64,000 nucleotides of DNA from Mycobacterium sp. D16R12. Its GTDB lineage: Bacteria; Actinomycetota; Actinomycetes; Mycobacteriales; Mycobacteriaceae. Positions within the stretch are counted from its first letter, which is position 1. Every line of letters starts with the position of its first letter. The position numbers were made by a program, and so were the translations under genes. Location: contig NZ_MAFC01000023.1 in assembly GCF_002013465.1 (NCBI RefSeq), positions 62,001 to 126,000 on the forward strand, written 5' to 3'. Below are positions 36,193 through 46,376 of this stretch, one piece after another. The notes beneath the pieces were generated by a model. That model had not been told where the DNA came from and did no database searches. It saw only the letters and a program-made list of their open reading frames with translations.

Positions 36193-36373
36193 TCGTAGTG
36201 CTCCTTTGTCTTCGACGAGGACGTCTTCCCCAACGGCTCGCGAAGCTTCTAGAGCGTGTTACTGAATTACACCTGTGTGCCTTGTGACACCATTGTGCCT
36301 TCTGATGCGCGTGTTGCGCCAGTCCTAAGGGCGAATTTGAGGTAACGGCTTCCTGAGAGTCTGTGGGGAGCCC

Positions 36374-37192
36374 TTATCCGAACTCGGCCAGCACCGCGTC
36401 GGACAGCTGTGGCCACACCTGATTGGCCCAGCCGTCGAAGGATCTGTCCGTCAGCACGACGAGCGCCAGGTCGACCTTCGGGTCCACCCAGATGAAGGTG
36501 CCCGCCTGCCCGAAGTGGCCATAGGTGGCCGACGAGTTCTCGCTACCGGTCCAGTGCGGGAGCTTGGTGCCCTTGATCTCGAAACCCAACCCCCAGTCAT
36601 TGGGACGTTGCACGCCATACCCGGGCAGCACCCCGTCCAGCCCCGGGAACACAACATTCGTCGCACGATGATGCGTCTCGGCCGTGACGAGACGCGGCCG
36701 CAACAGGTCACCGGCGAAGGCCGCGAGATCCACCACGGTGGAGGCCGCACCAAAACCCGCGGCCTCGGCTCCCCCGGCCAGGACGGTGCCGGTCATACCG
36801 AGCGGCTCGAACACCGCCTCACGCAGATACTGGTCGAACTCGATGGTGGCGCCGGCCGCGACCGCCTTCGCGAGCACCCCGAACCCGTAGTTGGAGTAGA
36901 CGCGCCGCATGCCCGGCTTGGCGATCACCGCGTCCGAATGCATCGACAACCCCGAGGCGTGCGCCAGCAGATGCTCGACGGTCGAGCCGGGAGGCCCAGC
37001 CGGGGTCGCGAGATCGATGGCGCCCTCTTCGAGCGCCACCTGTGCGGCCCGCGCCACCAAGGGCTTGGTGACCGACGCGAGGGCGAATTGGTGCGTCACC
37101 GGGCCTATTTGGGCCCTGATCCCCTCCGGCCCCACCACTGCGGCGGAAACGGTGGGCACCGGCCAATCGGCGACGAGGTCGAGGGCACTCAC
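36374..37192 (-). CDS. Serine beta-lactamase-fold hydrolase (class C/esterase type)
   Basis: A 272-residue serine hydrolase of the beta-lactamase/penicillin-binding-protein fold. The catalytic SxxK lies in [18 protein letters not shown], the YxN element in [16 protein letters not shown], and the third motif region in [20 protein letters not shown] (HxG-like GHFG). No signal peptide, so it is a cytoplasmic esterase-like member rather than a secreted lactamase. The frame is open far upstream over mscR, but the GTG at 37192 sits 7 nt after a TATCGT box and gives the correct family length. Divergent from mscR. Confidence 0.82.
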   Translation of the reverse strand: MSALDLVADWPVPTVSAAVVGPEGIRAQIGPVTHQFALASVTKPLVARAAQVALEEGAIDLATPAGPPGSTVEHLLAHASGLSMHSDAVIAKPGMRRVYSNYGFGVLAKAVAAGATIEFDQYLREAVFEPLGMTGTVLAGGAEAAGFGAASTVVDLAAFAGDLLRPRLVTAETHHRATNVVFPGLDGVLPGYGVQRPNDWGLGFEIKGTKLPHWTGSENSSATYGHFGQAGTFIWVDPKVDLALVVLTDRSFDGWANQVWPQLSDAVLAEFG

Positions 37193-37199
37193 AGGGATG

Positions 37200-37209
37200 A
37201 CGATAGTGT
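37200..37209. promoter_or_regulatory. Overlapping divergent -10 boxes for mscR and the beta-lactamase-fold gene
   Basis: In the 24-bp gap, TATCGT on the minus strand (37205 to 37200) and TAGTGT on the plus strand (37204-37209) share the TA at 37204-37205. Each ends 7 nt before its start codon (GTG 37192, ATG 37217), predicting two leaderless transcripts. Confidence 0.55.
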
Positions 37210-37216
37210 CTGGCGC

Positions 37217-38305
37217 ATGGCTCAAACGGTGCGCGGTGTGATCGCTCGGTCGGTGAAGGCTCCGGTGGAATTGGTGGACATCGTGGTCCCCGATCCGGGC
37301 CCGGGTGAGGTTGTGGTGAAGGTGCAGGCGTGCGGGGTGTGCCACACCGATCTGACCTACCGCGAGGGCGGGATCAACGACGAGTTCCCTTTCCTGCTCG
37401 GCCATGAAGCCGCCGGAATTGTGGAAACCGTCGGCGCCGGAGTAACCACCGTTGCGCCGGGCGATTTCGTCATCCTGAACTGGCGCGCGGTGTGCGGGGT
37501 GTGCCGGGCCTGCAAGCGCGGGCGCCCGCAGTACTGCTTCGATACCTTCAACGCCACCCAGAAGATGACGCTCACCGATGGCACCGAGCTGACCCCCGCG
37601 CTGGGTATCGGCGCGTTCATCGAAAAAACGCTGGTACACGCCGGGCAGTGCACCAAGGTCGACCCCTCCGCCGATCCGGCCGTGGTCGGCCTGCTGGGGT
37701 GCGGGGTGATGGCCGGCCTGGGTGCGGCCGTCAATACCGGCAATGTGGGCCGCGATGACACCGTGGCCGTCATCGGTTGCGGCGGAGTCGGAGACGCCGC
37801 CATCGCCGGCGCCAAACTCGCCGGGGCCCGCACCATCATCGCCATCGACACCGATGACAAGAAACTGGCCTGGGCCAAGGACTTCGGTGCCACGCACACC
37901 ATCAACGCCCGCCAGGTCGACGATGTGATCACCGCCGTGCAGGATCTCACCGACGAGTTCGGTGCCGATGTCGTCATCGACGCCGTCGGGCGTCCGGAAA
38001 CCTGGAAGCAGGCCTTCTATGCGCGCGATCTGGCCGGCACCGTGGTGCTGGTCGGGGTCCCCACCCCCGATATGAAGCTCGAAATGCCGCTGATCGACTT
38101 TTTCTCCCGTGGCGGATCCCTGAAATCCTCCTGGTACGGCGACTGCCTGCCCGAACGCGACTTCCCCACCCTGGTCAGCCTCTACCAGCAGGGCCGCCTG
38201 CCGCTGGACCGCTTCGTCACCGAACGCATCGCGATCGGGGATATAGAAGCCGCATTCGACAAAATGCATCACGGCGAAGTCTTACGCTCAGTCGTGGTGC
38301 TGTAG
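37217..38305 (+). CDS. mscR: S-nitrosomycothiol reductase / mycothiol-dependent formaldehyde dehydrogenase
   Basis: A 362-residue zinc-dependent medium-chain dehydrogenase, orthologue of Rv2259 (MscR/AdhE2). Catalytic zinc ligands are in [10 protein letters not shown] and GHEAAG; the structural zinc loop is [15 protein letters not shown]; the NAD site is [17 protein letters not shown]. It detoxifies formaldehyde and S-nitrosomycothiol with mycothiol. The true start is the ATG at 37217, not the upstream open frame: a TAGTGT -10 box ends 7 nt before it and the protein then matches the family's N-terminus (QTVRGVIAR). It is followed 12 bp later by an amidohydrolase. Confidence 0.94.
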   Translation: MAQTVRGVIARSVKAPVELVDIVVPDPGPGEVVVKVQACGVCHTDLTYREGGINDEFPFLLGHEAAGIVETVGAGVTTVAPGDFVILNWRAVCGVCRACKRGRPQYCFDTFNATQKMTLTDGTELTPALGIGAFIEKTLVHAGQCTKVDPSADPAVVGLLGCGVMAGLGAAVNTGNVGRDDTVAVIGCGGVGDAAIAGAKLAGARTIIAIDTDDKKLAWAKDFGATHTINARQVDDVITAVQDLTDEFGADVVIDAVGRPETWKQAFYARDLAGTVVLVGVPTPDMKLEMPLIDFFSRGGSLKSSWYGDCLPERDFPTLVSLYQQGRLPLDRFVTERIAIGDIEAAFDKMHHGEVLRSVVVL

Positions 38306-38317
38306 TCGGGTCCTCCG

Positions 38318-40069
38318 GTGTCGATCAATCGGAGGCAGTTTGTGGCGGGAGGTGTCGGCGTGGCCGCTGCCACAACGGGATTGGCCGCACTGTCCGGGTG
38401 CGGCGATGAGAATGCGAGCCCTGGGGCCGGCACCGATCTGATCTTCGTCGGCGGTCCCGTCGTGACGGTCGATGGCCACGGCACCACGGCCGAGGCGCTG
38501 GCCGTCACCGGTGGGAAGATCGCCGCCGTCGGTACGCGGCAGGATGTGCTGAGGCTGCGCACCGCCGAGACGAAGGTGGTCGAACTCGACGGGCGTGCCC
38601 TGCTTCCGGCGTTCGTGGAGGCGCATAGCCACCCGAGTCAGATCGCCGCGACGCTCGGCCCGCCCGCCGTCGATGTGCGCCCGTTCGTGGTCCCCACCGG
38701 CACGGAGGTCATGCGCACGCTGGCCGATACCGTCCGGGCCACCCCGAAGGGCACTCAGGTGCTGCTGTACGGCATTGACGTGCTGCTGCAATCCGATCTT
38801 CAATTGCCCACGCGCACACAGCTCGACGCGTTGGCGCCGGACAATCCGGTGATCATCATCGCCAACAGCGGGCATGCCGCCTACGCCAACAGCGCCTCCT
38901 TCCAGCTCGCCGGCATCACCAAGGACACCCCCGATCCGCTCGGCGCCGAGTACGTTCACGGACCCGACGGTGAGCTCACCGGTGAGGTCCGGGAGACAGC
39001 CGCACTGGTCACGTTGGCGACGCCGTACCTGCGGGATGTCGCCGAACCCAATGCATATCAGAATCTGCGGTGGGCCTTCGGCCAGCTGGCGGCCGCGGGA
39101 ATCGCCACCAGCAGTGAGCACAGCTACAGCGCGCCGCAGCAGGGCGACCTGTACCGCAGGATGGCCGCCGACCCGGGCGTCACACTGCGCATCCGCGCCT
39201 ACGAGATGGGCACCCCCGAGCTGGCCAAGGACCCGGCGCACGTGGCCGGGCCTCCGGCGGGCGCGGACCAGATGTTCGCCCAGATCGGCATGAAAATGTG
39301 GGCAGACGGATCACCTTGGCAGGGAAACATTTTCACCTCGTTCCCGTACCTGGACACCGCGGCCACCCGCCGGATGGGTCTGGAGCCACACCACCACGGC
39401 GGGATGAACTACACCCCCGAACAGGTCACCGAACTGGCGACGGCCTTCATCAAGCAGGGCTGGCAGCTGGCCTGTCACGTCCACGGTGACCGCGCGGTGG
39501 ACGTGGTGCTGGACGCGTACGAGAAGGCCCAATCCCCCGCGTCGGCACGCTCCCGACTCGAACACGTCGGCGCGATGACCCCGGCACAGTTCCAGCGCGC
39601 GGCGCGCCTGGGCGTGCATCCCAGCCTGTTCATCGAACACGTCTACTTCTGGGGCGATCCCCTCATCGACGAGCTGTTCGGTCAAGACCATGGCGCGCAC
39701 TGGATGTCGGCGAAGTCCGCGCTGGATGCCGGGCTACGGGTCTCGTTTCACAACGACGGCAACGTGACGCCGCCAGATCCGCTGGGCAACATCGCCACCG
39801 CGGTCACCCGCAAGGCGAAAGGATCCGGCCGGGTGCTCGCCCCGGAGCAGCGGATCACCGTTGCACAAGCCGTGCGGGCGCAGACCATCGACGCAGCCTG
39901 GCAGCTGCATCTGGATACCGACATCGGCAGTCTCGAGGTGGGCAAGTACGCCGATCTTGTGGTGTTGTCGGCAGATCCGCATGCCGTGGACGCGGAGGCG
40001 CTACGAGACATCACGGTGCGGGCCACTTACCTCGCCGGACGGCAGACCTACGCCGCTCCGCAGGGCTGA
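38318..40069 (+). CDS. Tat-exported amidohydrolase family lipoprotein
   Basis: A 583-residue YtcJ-like amidohydrolase. The N-terminus NRRQFVAGGVGVAAATTGLA has a twin-arginine motif and is followed by a lipobox (LAALSGC), so it is probably a Tat-exported lipoprotein. Metal-site features are FVEAHSHPSQIA (HxH), LACHVHGDRAVDVVLDAYE, LEHVGAMTP and SFHNDGNVTPPDP. The C-terminal GSLEVGKYADLVVLSADP is typical of the superfamily's beta domain. The substrate is unknown. Starts with GTG 12 bp after mscR, so probably co-transcribed with it. Confidence 0.85.
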   Translation: MSINRRQFVAGGVGVAAATTGLAALSGCGDENASPGAGTDLIFVGGPVVTVDGHGTTAEALAVTGGKIAAVGTRQDVLRLRTAETKVVELDGRALLPAFVEAHSHPSQIAATLGPPAVDVRPFVVPTGTEVMRTLADTVRATPKGTQVLLYGIDVLLQSDLQLPTRTQLDALAPDNPVIIIANSGHAAYANSASFQLAGITKDTPDPLGAEYVHGPDGELTGEVRETAALVTLATPYLRDVAEPNAYQNLRWAFGQLAAAGIATSSEHSYSAPQQGDLYRRMAADPGVTLRIRAYEMGTPELAKDPAHVAGPPAGADQMFAQIGMKMWADGSPWQGNIFTSFPYLDTAATRRMGLEPHHHGGMNYTPEQVTELATAFIKQGWQLACHVHGDRAVDVVLDAYEKAQSPASARSRLEHVGAMTPAQFQRAARLGVHPSLFIEHVYFWGDPLIDELFGQDHGAHWMSAKSALDAGLRVSFHNDGNVTPPDPLGNIATAVTRKAKGSGRVLAPEQRITVAQAVRAQTIDAAWQLHLDTDIGSLEVGKYADLVVLSADPHAVDAEALRDITVRATYLAGRQTYAAPQG

Positions 40070-40081
40070 CCTATACCGCAC

Positions 40082-41146
40082 TCAGTGCTGGGGATCTAGC
40101 ATCCCGCGAGAGCTTTTAACTTTGTACAGCTCATAATCCGCCTGTTGAACAAGCGAATCCAAGTCGACTTTGCCGCCTGTTTGCGACTGCCAGGCGGCGC
40201 CGACACTGACGCTCCACGTGTCAATGCCCGCACGCGGCGTGCTGACCCGGCGAATGGTGGTGTCGATGTTCTCGGCACGGCCAGGGAACGCCACCACCAA
40301 GAACTCGTCGCCACCGATGCGTGCGGCGATCTCGCCGACCCGTGTGCTCACCGTGAGCATGGCTGCCACTGCCTTCAACATCGCATCACCGGCGCCGTGG
40401 CCCCGGGTGTCGTTGAGTTCCTTGAGCCCGTCCACGTCCATCAACACCACCACGACGTCGACGGCGTCGATGCGGCCCCGGTGCAGCAGGTCGATCGCGG
40501 TGGTCACGCCCCGGCGGTTCAACAGACCCGTGAGTGGATCGCGGTTTGCCGAAACCGCAGCTGCCAGGATCGAGTCGCGGCCTCCTTCCAGGACCAGCTG
40601 GATGATGGTCGGCATCAACACCACCGCGGCGAGCGTGGGCGCTCCGTAGGTGAACTGCGAGGACCAGGTCGCACCGTCAACCATTACGTTCACCGCCACC
40701 AGCGCGCCGAACAGCGCCAGCGCGAACCCACAGTGCACCACCAAGGCGCGTCTGCCCAGGAAAAAGGTGGGAAGAAGGCCGACCAGGCCCAGGTACACGA
40801 CCGCGCAGAGCCTGGCCGTCGGGTCGGAAAACATCGCTGCCGTGATCGCCAGCGTCACGTCTGCCCACGTCACGAACGCGACCATGCCACGCCGGTTCGG
40901 CCAGGGAAACAAGATCCAGCACAAGCCGACGATCACGGCCATCGCAGCCGCTACGGCCTGGATCGTGCGAGGCCACACCCCCTGGGGCCCTAATGGGTTG
41001 AACTGGGTGGCTCCCGCCAGAACCACGATGGAGAAGCACAAGAGCCCGATGCCAACTTTGAGCTGCCTCAACTGCCCGGCGCCGCGAAGCGCGTCGGTAA
41101 CCAGGAGGTATTGAAACCCTGGCTCTAGCTGCTGCCGATTTTGCAC
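40082..41146 (-). CDS. Membrane-bound GGDEF-domain protein (putative diguanylate cyclase)
   Basis: A 354-residue protein. Residues ~30-180 hold about six hydrophobic helices (LCFSIVVLAGATQF, MAVIVGLCWILFPW, YLGLVGLLPTFFLG, FALALFGALVAVNVMV). Residues ~190-350 form a GGDEF domain: RDPLTGLLNRRGV opens it and ARIGGDEFLVVAF is the intact active-site loop, so cyclase activity is plausible. A c-di-GMP I-site RxxD is not obvious five residues before it. The start is a GTG at 41146. It is divergent from the StyA-like gene across a 66-bp gap. Confidence 0.88.
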   Translation of the reverse strand: MQNRQQLEPGFQYLLVTDALRGAGQLRQLKVGIGLLCFSIVVLAGATQFNPLGPQGVWPRTIQAVAAAMAVIVGLCWILFPWPNRRGMVAFVTWADVTLAITAAMFSDPTARLCAVVYLGLVGLLPTFFLGRRALVVHCGFALALFGALVAVNVMVDGATWSSQFTYGAPTLAAVVLMPTIIQLVLEGGRDSILAAAVSANRDPLTGLLNRRGVTTAIDLLHRGRIDAVDVVVVLMDVDGLKELNDTRGHGAGDAMLKAVAAMLTVSTRVGEIAARIGGDEFLVVAFPGRAENIDTTIRRVSTPRAGIDTWSVSVGAAWQSQTGGKVDLDSLVQQADYELYKVKSSRGMLDPQH

Positions 41147-41212
41147 ACCCGATTATGGCCCTTGCAATCACCATGAGCAGGTGCCTTTTGCACACAAGGT
41201 CGCACGCCGATA

Positions 41213-42595
41213 GTGGCGGACATGACGACACGACACGGGCGCAGGGCGGCGATCATCGGTGCGGGACAGACCGGCGCCACCGCTGCACTGGGACTGCTGG
41301 ACAATGGTTTTGACGTCACCATCTACAGCGACCGCGATCAGAGAAGTTTGCGGGAAGACGTGCCCGCGACAGGCACCGCGCTGATCTTCGGCGAAGCGCA
41401 GCGTGCCGAGGCGAGCCTGGGGCTGACCAATTACCTTGAGCCCGGCCCCACCTCGACCGGTCTCAGCGTGCGCCTGGTCGACGGTAACGAACCCGGCCGC
41501 CCCGAGGTCATCGCCTTCGATGCCGACTTCGATCGCGGTACTCAGGGCGTCGCCGTCGACACCCGACTCAAGGCCGATGATCGCCTCACACAGTTCCAGG
41601 AACGCGGCGGGCGTTTCCTCGTGGAACAGGTGGATCCAGAAAAGCTTGACTCGATCGCTGCCGCCCACGACCTGACCTTGGCGGCAACCGGCCGCGGCGG
41701 CCTGTCCTCGCTGTTCCCTGTGGATGCCGACCGCACGGTGTACGACCGCCCCCAGCGGCGGCTGCTGATGCTGACTGTCGCGGGCCTGGGACACGGGCCC
41801 GATGTGTTCGCCCACCGGGGACCCGCGGGTGGGCGCCACAGCGCGTTCTCATTCATCACCGATCAAGGCGAGGCGTGGTGGGGTCCGTACCTGCACAAGG
41901 ACGCCGGACCGTCGTGGTCATTCCTGACCTGGGCCAAGCCCGGTAGTGACTGGGAACGGCGGTACGCCGCCGTCGACAGCGCCACCGCCGCGCTGGAAGC
42001 CGTCACCGATGTGCATCGCGAGTACATCGATTGGGATCTGCCGGAGGTGTTGTCGCTCAACGTCATCGAGGAGGACCCGCATTCGTGGATCACCGGCGCG
42101 GTCACCCAGCTGGTGCGGCACGGCGTGGGGCACACCGCCAGCGGACATCCCGTGGCGGCCCTCGGTGACACCGCGGTGGCCTATGACCCGATCGCCGGAC
42201 AGGGCGCGCAGGGCGGCCTGGTCCAGGCGTCAGCACTGGTCCACAAAGCCGCTGCGCATGACGGCCCCTTCGACACGGCCTGGCTCACTGCGGCTTTCGA
42301 GGATTTCTACCACCGGCGGGCGCGTGCCGCGCAGCTGGTGACCCGGCTCTACCTCGGTGACGACGAGCTGCATGACTACGGCGACCTGTTCTTCGCGGCG
42401 GGTCATGTGCACGAGGGCTTCGCATCCAAACTGTTCAGCCTGCTCGATGATCCGAAGCCCTTCGAGGGGGTCACCTCGATCGAGACGGCCAAGGAGCTCA
42501 TCACCGAATGGGCGGGGGAACCCGCCGACGCCATCCTGGAGCGATTCTCCCCCGCCGGCCGGTTCGCCCGGTCCGGGCTGGTGCGCGCCGCCTAA
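41213..42595 (+). CDS. StyA-like flavin monooxygenase (styrene/indole monooxygenase family)
   Basis: A 460-residue FAD-binding oxygenase. The Rossmann motif is [47 protein letters not shown] is the second FAD-binding block. A later [25 protein letters not shown] fits the GD-like third FAD motif. This layout matches two-component styrene/indole monooxygenases that epoxidise aromatic alkenes; such enzymes need a separate flavin reductase (StyB), and none is encoded nearby. Start is GTG 41213, or ATG 41222. Its stop overlaps the convergent thiolase gene. Confidence 0.82.
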   Translation: MADMTTRHGRRAAIIGAGQTGATAALGLLDNGFDVTIYSDRDQRSLREDVPATGTALIFGEAQRAEASLGLTNYLEPGPTSTGLSVRLVDGNEPGRPEVIAFDADFDRGTQGVAVDTRLKADDRLTQFQERGGRFLVEQVDPEKLDSIAAAHDLTLAATGRGGLSSLFPVDADRTVYDRPQRRLLMLTVAGLGHGPDVFAHRGPAGGRHSAFSFITDQGEAWWGPYLHKDAGPSWSFLTWAKPGSDWERRYAAVDSATAALEAVTDVHREYIDWDLPEVLSLNVIEEDPHSWITGAVTQLVRHGVGHTASGHPVAALGDTAVAYDPIAGQGAQGGLVQASALVHKAAAHDGPFDTAWLTAAFEDFYHRRARAAQLVTRLYLGDDELHDYGDLFFAAGHVHEGFASKLFSLLDDPKPFEGVTSIETAKELITEWAGEPADAILERFSPAGRFARSGLVRAA

Positions 42596-43806
42596 CGCTG
42601 AGCCGGGCGGTACGCCGTGACGACCACCGAGCCACCGAGCCCGATGTTGTGCTGCAAGGCCACACCGTCCTTGGTGGCCGCGCCGGCGACCTGACGCTTG
42701 TCGGCCTGCCCGCGCAACTGCCAGTTCAGCTCGGCGCACTGGGCCAGCCCGGTGGCGCCCAGCGGGTGTCCCTTGGAGATCAGGCCGCCCGACGGGTTGA
42801 CCACCCATTTCCCGCCAAAGGTGGTGTCCTGGTTGTCGATCAGCTTGCCGGCTTCACCCTGTTCACAGAAGCCGAGCGCCTCGTACACCAGGATCTCGTT
42901 GGCCGAGAAGCAGTCATGCAGCTCCACCACGTCGATGTCCTCGGGGCCGATCTGCGCCTGCTCGTAGACGGCGGCGATCGCCGCCTTGTTCATGTGCGCG
43001 CCGACGATGCCCGCCGCGGTGCCGTCGAAGGTGTCGGCCCGGTCGGTGACGGTGGCCTGCCCGACGATCTCGACGGCCTGGTCGGCGAGTCCGTGCTTGT
43101 CGACGAACTCCTCGCTGGCCACGATGGCTGCCGCGGACCCGTCAGAGGTCGGCGAGCACTGCAGCTTGGTCAGTGGCGCCACGATGCTCCGCGACGACAG
43201 GATGTCTTCCAGTGAGTATTCGTCCTGGAACTGGCTGTACGGGTTGTTCACCGAGTGCTTGTGGTTCTTGTAGCCGATCCACGCCAGCTGTTCGGCGGTA
43301 AGGCCGTACTCGCGCATGTATTCCTCGGCCGCGGCGGCGAACATCCATGCGGTCATGGGCATTTGCGGCGGAGTCAGCTCACCGAGACGTTCGAGCTGCG
43401 GCATCAATGGCGACTCGCGGTCGGTGAACTTCATGCTCAGCGAGCCGCGTTCCATCTTCTCGAACCCGGCGGCCATCACGACGTCGGACTGGCCGCTGCG
43501 AATGGCGTTGGCCGCCATGAACAGTGCGGTCGATCCCGTCGAGCAGTTGCTGTTGACGTTGTAGATCGGAATGCCGGTATGGCCCAGCTCGTAGAGGGCA
43601 CGGTGCCCGGAACACGAATCGCCATAGACGTTTCCGATGAAGGCCTGCTCAATCTGTTCGTACCGGACCCCGGCGTCGTCGAGCGCCTTGGTTCCGCTCT
43701 CCTTGACCATGGCCGGGTAGTCCCAGCCTTCGCGACTCCCGGGCTTCTCGAACTTCGTCATGCCGACGCCGACGACGAACGCCCTGTTCTGCTGCTTCAT
43801 TGTCAC
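42592..43806 (-). CDS. Thiolase-family lipid-transfer/acetyl-CoA acetyltransferase
   Basis: A 404-residue SCP-x-type thiolase. The acylated cysteine lies in [19 protein letters not shown], the histidine in [18 protein letters not shown] and the C-terminal motif in [20 protein letters not shown]. These proteins cleave 3-ketoacyl-CoA in fatty-acid or sterol side-chain oxidation. An ATG at 43806 with AAGGAG upstream. It lies 16 bp after the acyl-CoA dehydrogenase at 43823-44983, so the two form a beta-oxidation operon under the divergent TetR at 45055. Confidence 0.9.
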   Translation of the reverse strand: MTMKQQNRAFVVGVGMTKFEKPGSREGWDYPAMVKESGTKALDDAGVRYEQIEQAFIGNVYGDSCSGHRALYELGHTGIPIYNVNSNCSTGSTALFMAANAIRSGQSDVVMAAGFEKMERGSLSMKFTDRESPLMPQLERLGELTPPQMPMTAWMFAAAAEEYMREYGLTAEQLAWIGYKNHKHSVNNPYSQFQDEYSLEDILSSRSIVAPLTKLQCSPTSDGSAAAIVASEEFVDKHGLADQAVEIVGQATVTDRADTFDGTAAGIVGAHMNKAAIAAVYEQAQIGPEDIDVVELHDCFSANEILVYEALGFCEQGEAGKLIDNQDTTFGGKWVVNPSGGLISKGHPLGATGLAQCAELNWQLRGQADKRQVAGAATKDGVALQHNIGLGGSVVVTAYRPAQR

Positions 43807-43822
43807 TCCTTGTCGCGTCTCG

Positions 43823-44983
43823 TCACAAAGACCGAGAGATGAGCTCTTTCATGATTTCGCTTGTCCCGCCGTAGATCTTGTTGACGCGTGCGGCGGCGTA
43901 CGCCCGGGCGATCGGGTACTCCATCATGTATCCGTATCCGCCGAAGAACTGGACACACCGATCGACCACCGCGACCCCCTTGTCGGTGGCCACCAGCTTG
44001 GCGATGGAGGCCGTCGCGGGGTCATTGGCGCCCTCGATGTAGTTCTGAATGCACCAGTCGACGGTTGTCTTGATGGAAAGCACCTCGGCCTTCAGCTCGG
44101 CCAGCTGAAACCTGGTGTTCTGAAACTTGATGAGCGGCTGGCCGAATGCCTCACGTTCCTTGGTGTACTTGATCGACTCCAGCACCGCGGCCTCGGCCAT
44201 GCCGGCGTTCCCCGAGGCGATGATGAGGCGCTCGCGTGCCAGCTGAGTCATGAGCTGGATGAACCCCTGGCCATCTTCCTCGCCGAGCCGGTTGGCCACC
44301 GGCACCCGCATATCGCTGAAGAACAGTTCACGGGTGTCCTGCCCGTGTTGCCCCACCTTTTCCAGCACCCGGCCTCGCTCGAATCCGGGCAGGTCCCTGG
44401 TCTCGGCGACGATGAGCGATATCCCCTTCGCGCCCTGTGACGGATCGGTCTTGGCCACGATCACCAGCAGGTCACAGTGTGTGCCGTTGGAGATGAACGT
44501 CTTCGAGCCGTTGATCACGTAGTGATCGCCATCCCGGACCGCGCTGGTGCGCACCCCTTGCAGATCGGATCCCGTTCCCGGCTCGGTCATGGCGATGGCC
44601 AGCACCAGGTCACCACTGATGATGCCCGGCATCCAGCGAGCCTTCTGCTCGGTGTTGCCATAGGTGTTGATGTAGTGCGCGACGATCGGCGAGTGCACGC
44701 CCCAGCCCGTCGCGGTGTCCTGAGCAAGGGCCAACTCCTCGGCGACCACCGCGGAGAATCCGAAATCGCCTCCGGCACCGCCATATTCCTCGGGCAAGTC
44801 CAGGCCGAGCAGACCGGCATCGCCGAGCTTGTTCCAGAACTCGCGGTCCACCTGGTGCTGCGCGCTCCAGCGTTCCTGGTTGGGCGTGGACTCCTTGCGC
44901 AGAAACTCGGCGGCATGCTTGCGCAGGTCGCGGTGTGCTTCGGTCTCCCACGACGCGCGATAGGACGGAAACAGTGCGGACAT
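43823..44983 (-). CDS. Acyl-CoA dehydrogenase
   Basis: A 386-residue flavin acyl-CoA dehydrogenase. Family segments: [56 protein letters not shown], and the C-terminal [20 protein letters not shown] with [14 protein letters not shown]. Where MCAD has the catalytic Glu (YEGT) this protein has Gly, as in subfamilies that place the base elsewhere. The ATG at 44983 has an excellent GAGGAGGT site; the open frame continues upstream but across the operator. First gene of the operon with the thiolase; divergent from a TetR gene. Confidence 0.92.
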   Translation of the reverse strand: MSALFPSYRASWETEAHRDLRKHAAEFLRKESTPNQERWSAQHQVDREFWNKLGDAGLLGLDLPEEYGGAGGDFGFSAVVAEELALAQDTATGWGVHSPIVAHYINTYGNTEQKARWMPGIISGDLVLAIAMTEPGTGSDLQGVRTSAVRDGDHYVINGSKTFISNGTHCDLLVIVAKTDPSQGAKGISLIVAETRDLPGFERGRVLEKVGQHGQDTRELFFSDMRVPVANRLGEEDGQGFIQLMTQLARERLIIASGNAGMAEAAVLESIKYTKEREAFGQPLIKFQNTRFQLAELKAEVLSIKTTVDWCIQNYIEGANDPATASIAKLVATDKGVAVVDRCVQFFGGYGYMMEYPIARAYAAARVNKIYGGTSEIMKELISRSL

Positions 44984-45005
44984 CTTCGTTGACCTCCTCG
45001 TCAGG

Positions 45006-45023
45006 ACGATACAAGTGTATCGT
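45006..45023. promoter_or_regulatory. Palindromic TetR-type operator between acyl-CoA dehydrogenase and tetR
   Basis: ACGATACA-AG-TGTATCGT is a perfect 8-2-8 inverted repeat. Each arm contains a TATCGT -10-like hexamer facing outwards (45011 to 45006 leftward, 45018-45023 rightward), so a bound regulator would cover both promoters. The adjacent TetR is the expected ligand. Confidence 0.65.
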
Positions 45024-45054
45024 TTCAGATTCGTTTGTAAAGGGGTGCGGTACG

Positions 45055-45648
45055 ATGAGTCCCATGGCAAACCCGCGCGCGACCGACGAGGACCTGACCG
45101 CGAAGGCGCGCATTCGCAACACCGCGCTGGATTTGTACGCCCAGTACGGCGAGGAGCGAATTTCGTTGCGCGCGGTCGCATCCGAGGCCGGGGTGACACT
45201 CGGGCTGGTACAACACCATTTCAAGACCAAGGCCGGCCTGCGCGAGGCCGTTGATCAGCTGGTCGTCGACTACCACGTCGAGGCCTTGCGCTCGGTCGAC
45301 GAAGAGAAGGACCCGCGCAAGCTCGCCGCGGCCCGCGATGCCGCCGTCGTCGCGATGCTCAAGGCGAATCCCCCGATCGTGAACTACGTGCGCCGGGCCG
45401 TGCTCGAGCCCTCCGAAGAACAGCTGAGCATGTTGAATGCGTTGATTCAGCTGACACGCGACGAGGTGGTCACCCTCCGCGAGGAAGGCATGGCACCCAC
45501 CGATCGTCCCGAGTCCACTCAGGTTGTGTCCGTGATGGTTCGGCAGATGGGCGCCCTGCTGCTGCAACCCCTGATCGACGCGGTATGGGACCGGCTGGAG
45601 CACGGGGACACCCCGAAGCCCACGCTATCCATCAAAGTGCTCGACTAA
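45055..45648 (+). CDS. TetR-family regulator of the acyl-CoA dehydrogenase/thiolase operon
   Basis: A 197-residue TetR protein (194 if the ATG at 45064 is used). The HTH is ARIRNTALDLYAQYGEERISLRAVASEAGVTLGLVQHHFKTKAGLREAV. The ligand domain is helical (DEVVTLREEGMAPTDRPES). The ATG at 45055 has AAAGGGG 9 nt upstream; the ATG at 45064 instead has a TACGAT box 7 nt upstream. It is divergent from the fatty-acid oxidation pair with a perfect palindrome between, so it most likely represses that operon in response to an acyl-CoA or related ligand. Confidence 0.88.
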   Translation: MSPMANPRATDEDLTAKARIRNTALDLYAQYGEERISLRAVASEAGVTLGLVQHHFKTKAGLREAVDQLVVDYHVEALRSVDEEKDPRKLAAARDAAVVAMLKANPPIVNYVRRAVLEPSEEQLSMLNALIQLTRDEVVTLREEGMAPTDRPESTQVVSVMVRQMGALLLQPLIDAVWDRLEHGDTPKPTLSIKVLD

Positions 45649-45665
45649 CCCCCGCCCCAGGCGGT

Positions 45666-45671
45666 TACGGT
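45666..45671 (+). promoter_or_regulatory. Candidate -10 box of the second TetR gene
   Basis: TACGGT ends 6 nt before the GTG at 45678, supporting this start and a separate leaderless transcript. Confidence 0.4.
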
Positions 45672-45677
45672 ACTGAC

Positions 45678-46286
45678 GTGACATCACGCAGCCCCGGCTA
45701 TCGGCCCACCGATGACGAGCTACTCGATCTGGTGTTACCCGTCGTGGCCGAACAGGGTTGCGGGGCAGTCACTATGGACCAGATAGTGGCCTCCGGCCAG
45801 GTGACCAAACAGACGCTCTACGCACACTTCGGCTCCAAGGACGGATTGCTCATCCGACTCGTCGGGCGCGAGGCAACCTTGATGCGCGCGATCTTCGACG
45901 ACGTGTCGATGCCGGAGAACGTCGACCTGAATGACCCGGCGGCATCGCTGAGCGAAGCCCTGAAGCCATTCTTCATCCATGCCGCCGCCCGCCCATTGGG
46001 CATGCGGCTGCTGGCCGACGCCACCGCGCCACATGTCCCGGGATTTGATCAGCAGGTGCTCACCGATGCCGTGTCCCGGATCATGAGCATCCTCGAACTC
46101 TGGGAGCCGGTACACGACGAGGCCGAGAAGCACCGGCGCCTGCTGTTGGCGACCATGAGTGCACAAGCCATCAGGTCGGGAGTCTTGACGGCCATCGCCC
46201 ACCACATCGACCCCCAGGTCGCGGTGCGTACCTGCGCGGCATACATCGTCGCCGGCATCAGCACCGCCTATCCGGAATCCATCTAA
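45678..46286 (+). CDS. TetR-family transcriptional regulator
   Basis: A 202-residue TetR regulator. The HTH reads LLDLVLPVVAEQGCGAVTMDQIVASGQVTKQTLYAHFGSKDGLL; the remaining helices form the ligand-binding domain (AARPLGMRLLADATAPHVPG). The GTG at 45678 is preferred over the longer open frame, which overlaps the previous gene, because of the -10 box 6 nt upstream. It follows the first TetR by 29 bp but is unrelated in sequence. Its target may be the carotenoid-oxygenase gene 90 bp downstream, by position only. Confidence 0.85.
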   Translation: MTSRSPGYRPTDDELLDLVLPVVAEQGCGAVTMDQIVASGQVTKQTLYAHFGSKDGLLIRLVGREATLMRAIFDDVSMPENVDLNDPAASLSEALKPFFIHAAARPLGMRLLADATAPHVPGFDQQVLTDAVSRIMSILELWEPVHDEAEKHRRLLLATMSAQAIRSGVLTAIAHHIDPQVAVRTCAAYIVAGISTAYPESI

Positions 46287-46376
46287 CCTCCCCACATTCC
46301 GGCATCACGAAATTTGGCTCTTGTCATACCCATTCATGCGGTCTACCGTCGAGCTTGACTCTACGTTCTAGCTTCG

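Noticed and set aside
36515..37216. Long open frame running upstream of mscR
   Set aside because: It lies antisense to the beta-lactamase-fold gene, lacks family similarity, and the conserved MscR N-terminus starts at 37217 right after a -10 box.
37193..38272. Long reverse extension of the beta-lactamase-fold gene over mscR
   Set aside because: The extension is the antisense shadow of mscR; the GTG at 37192 gives the expected family length and has a matching promoter.
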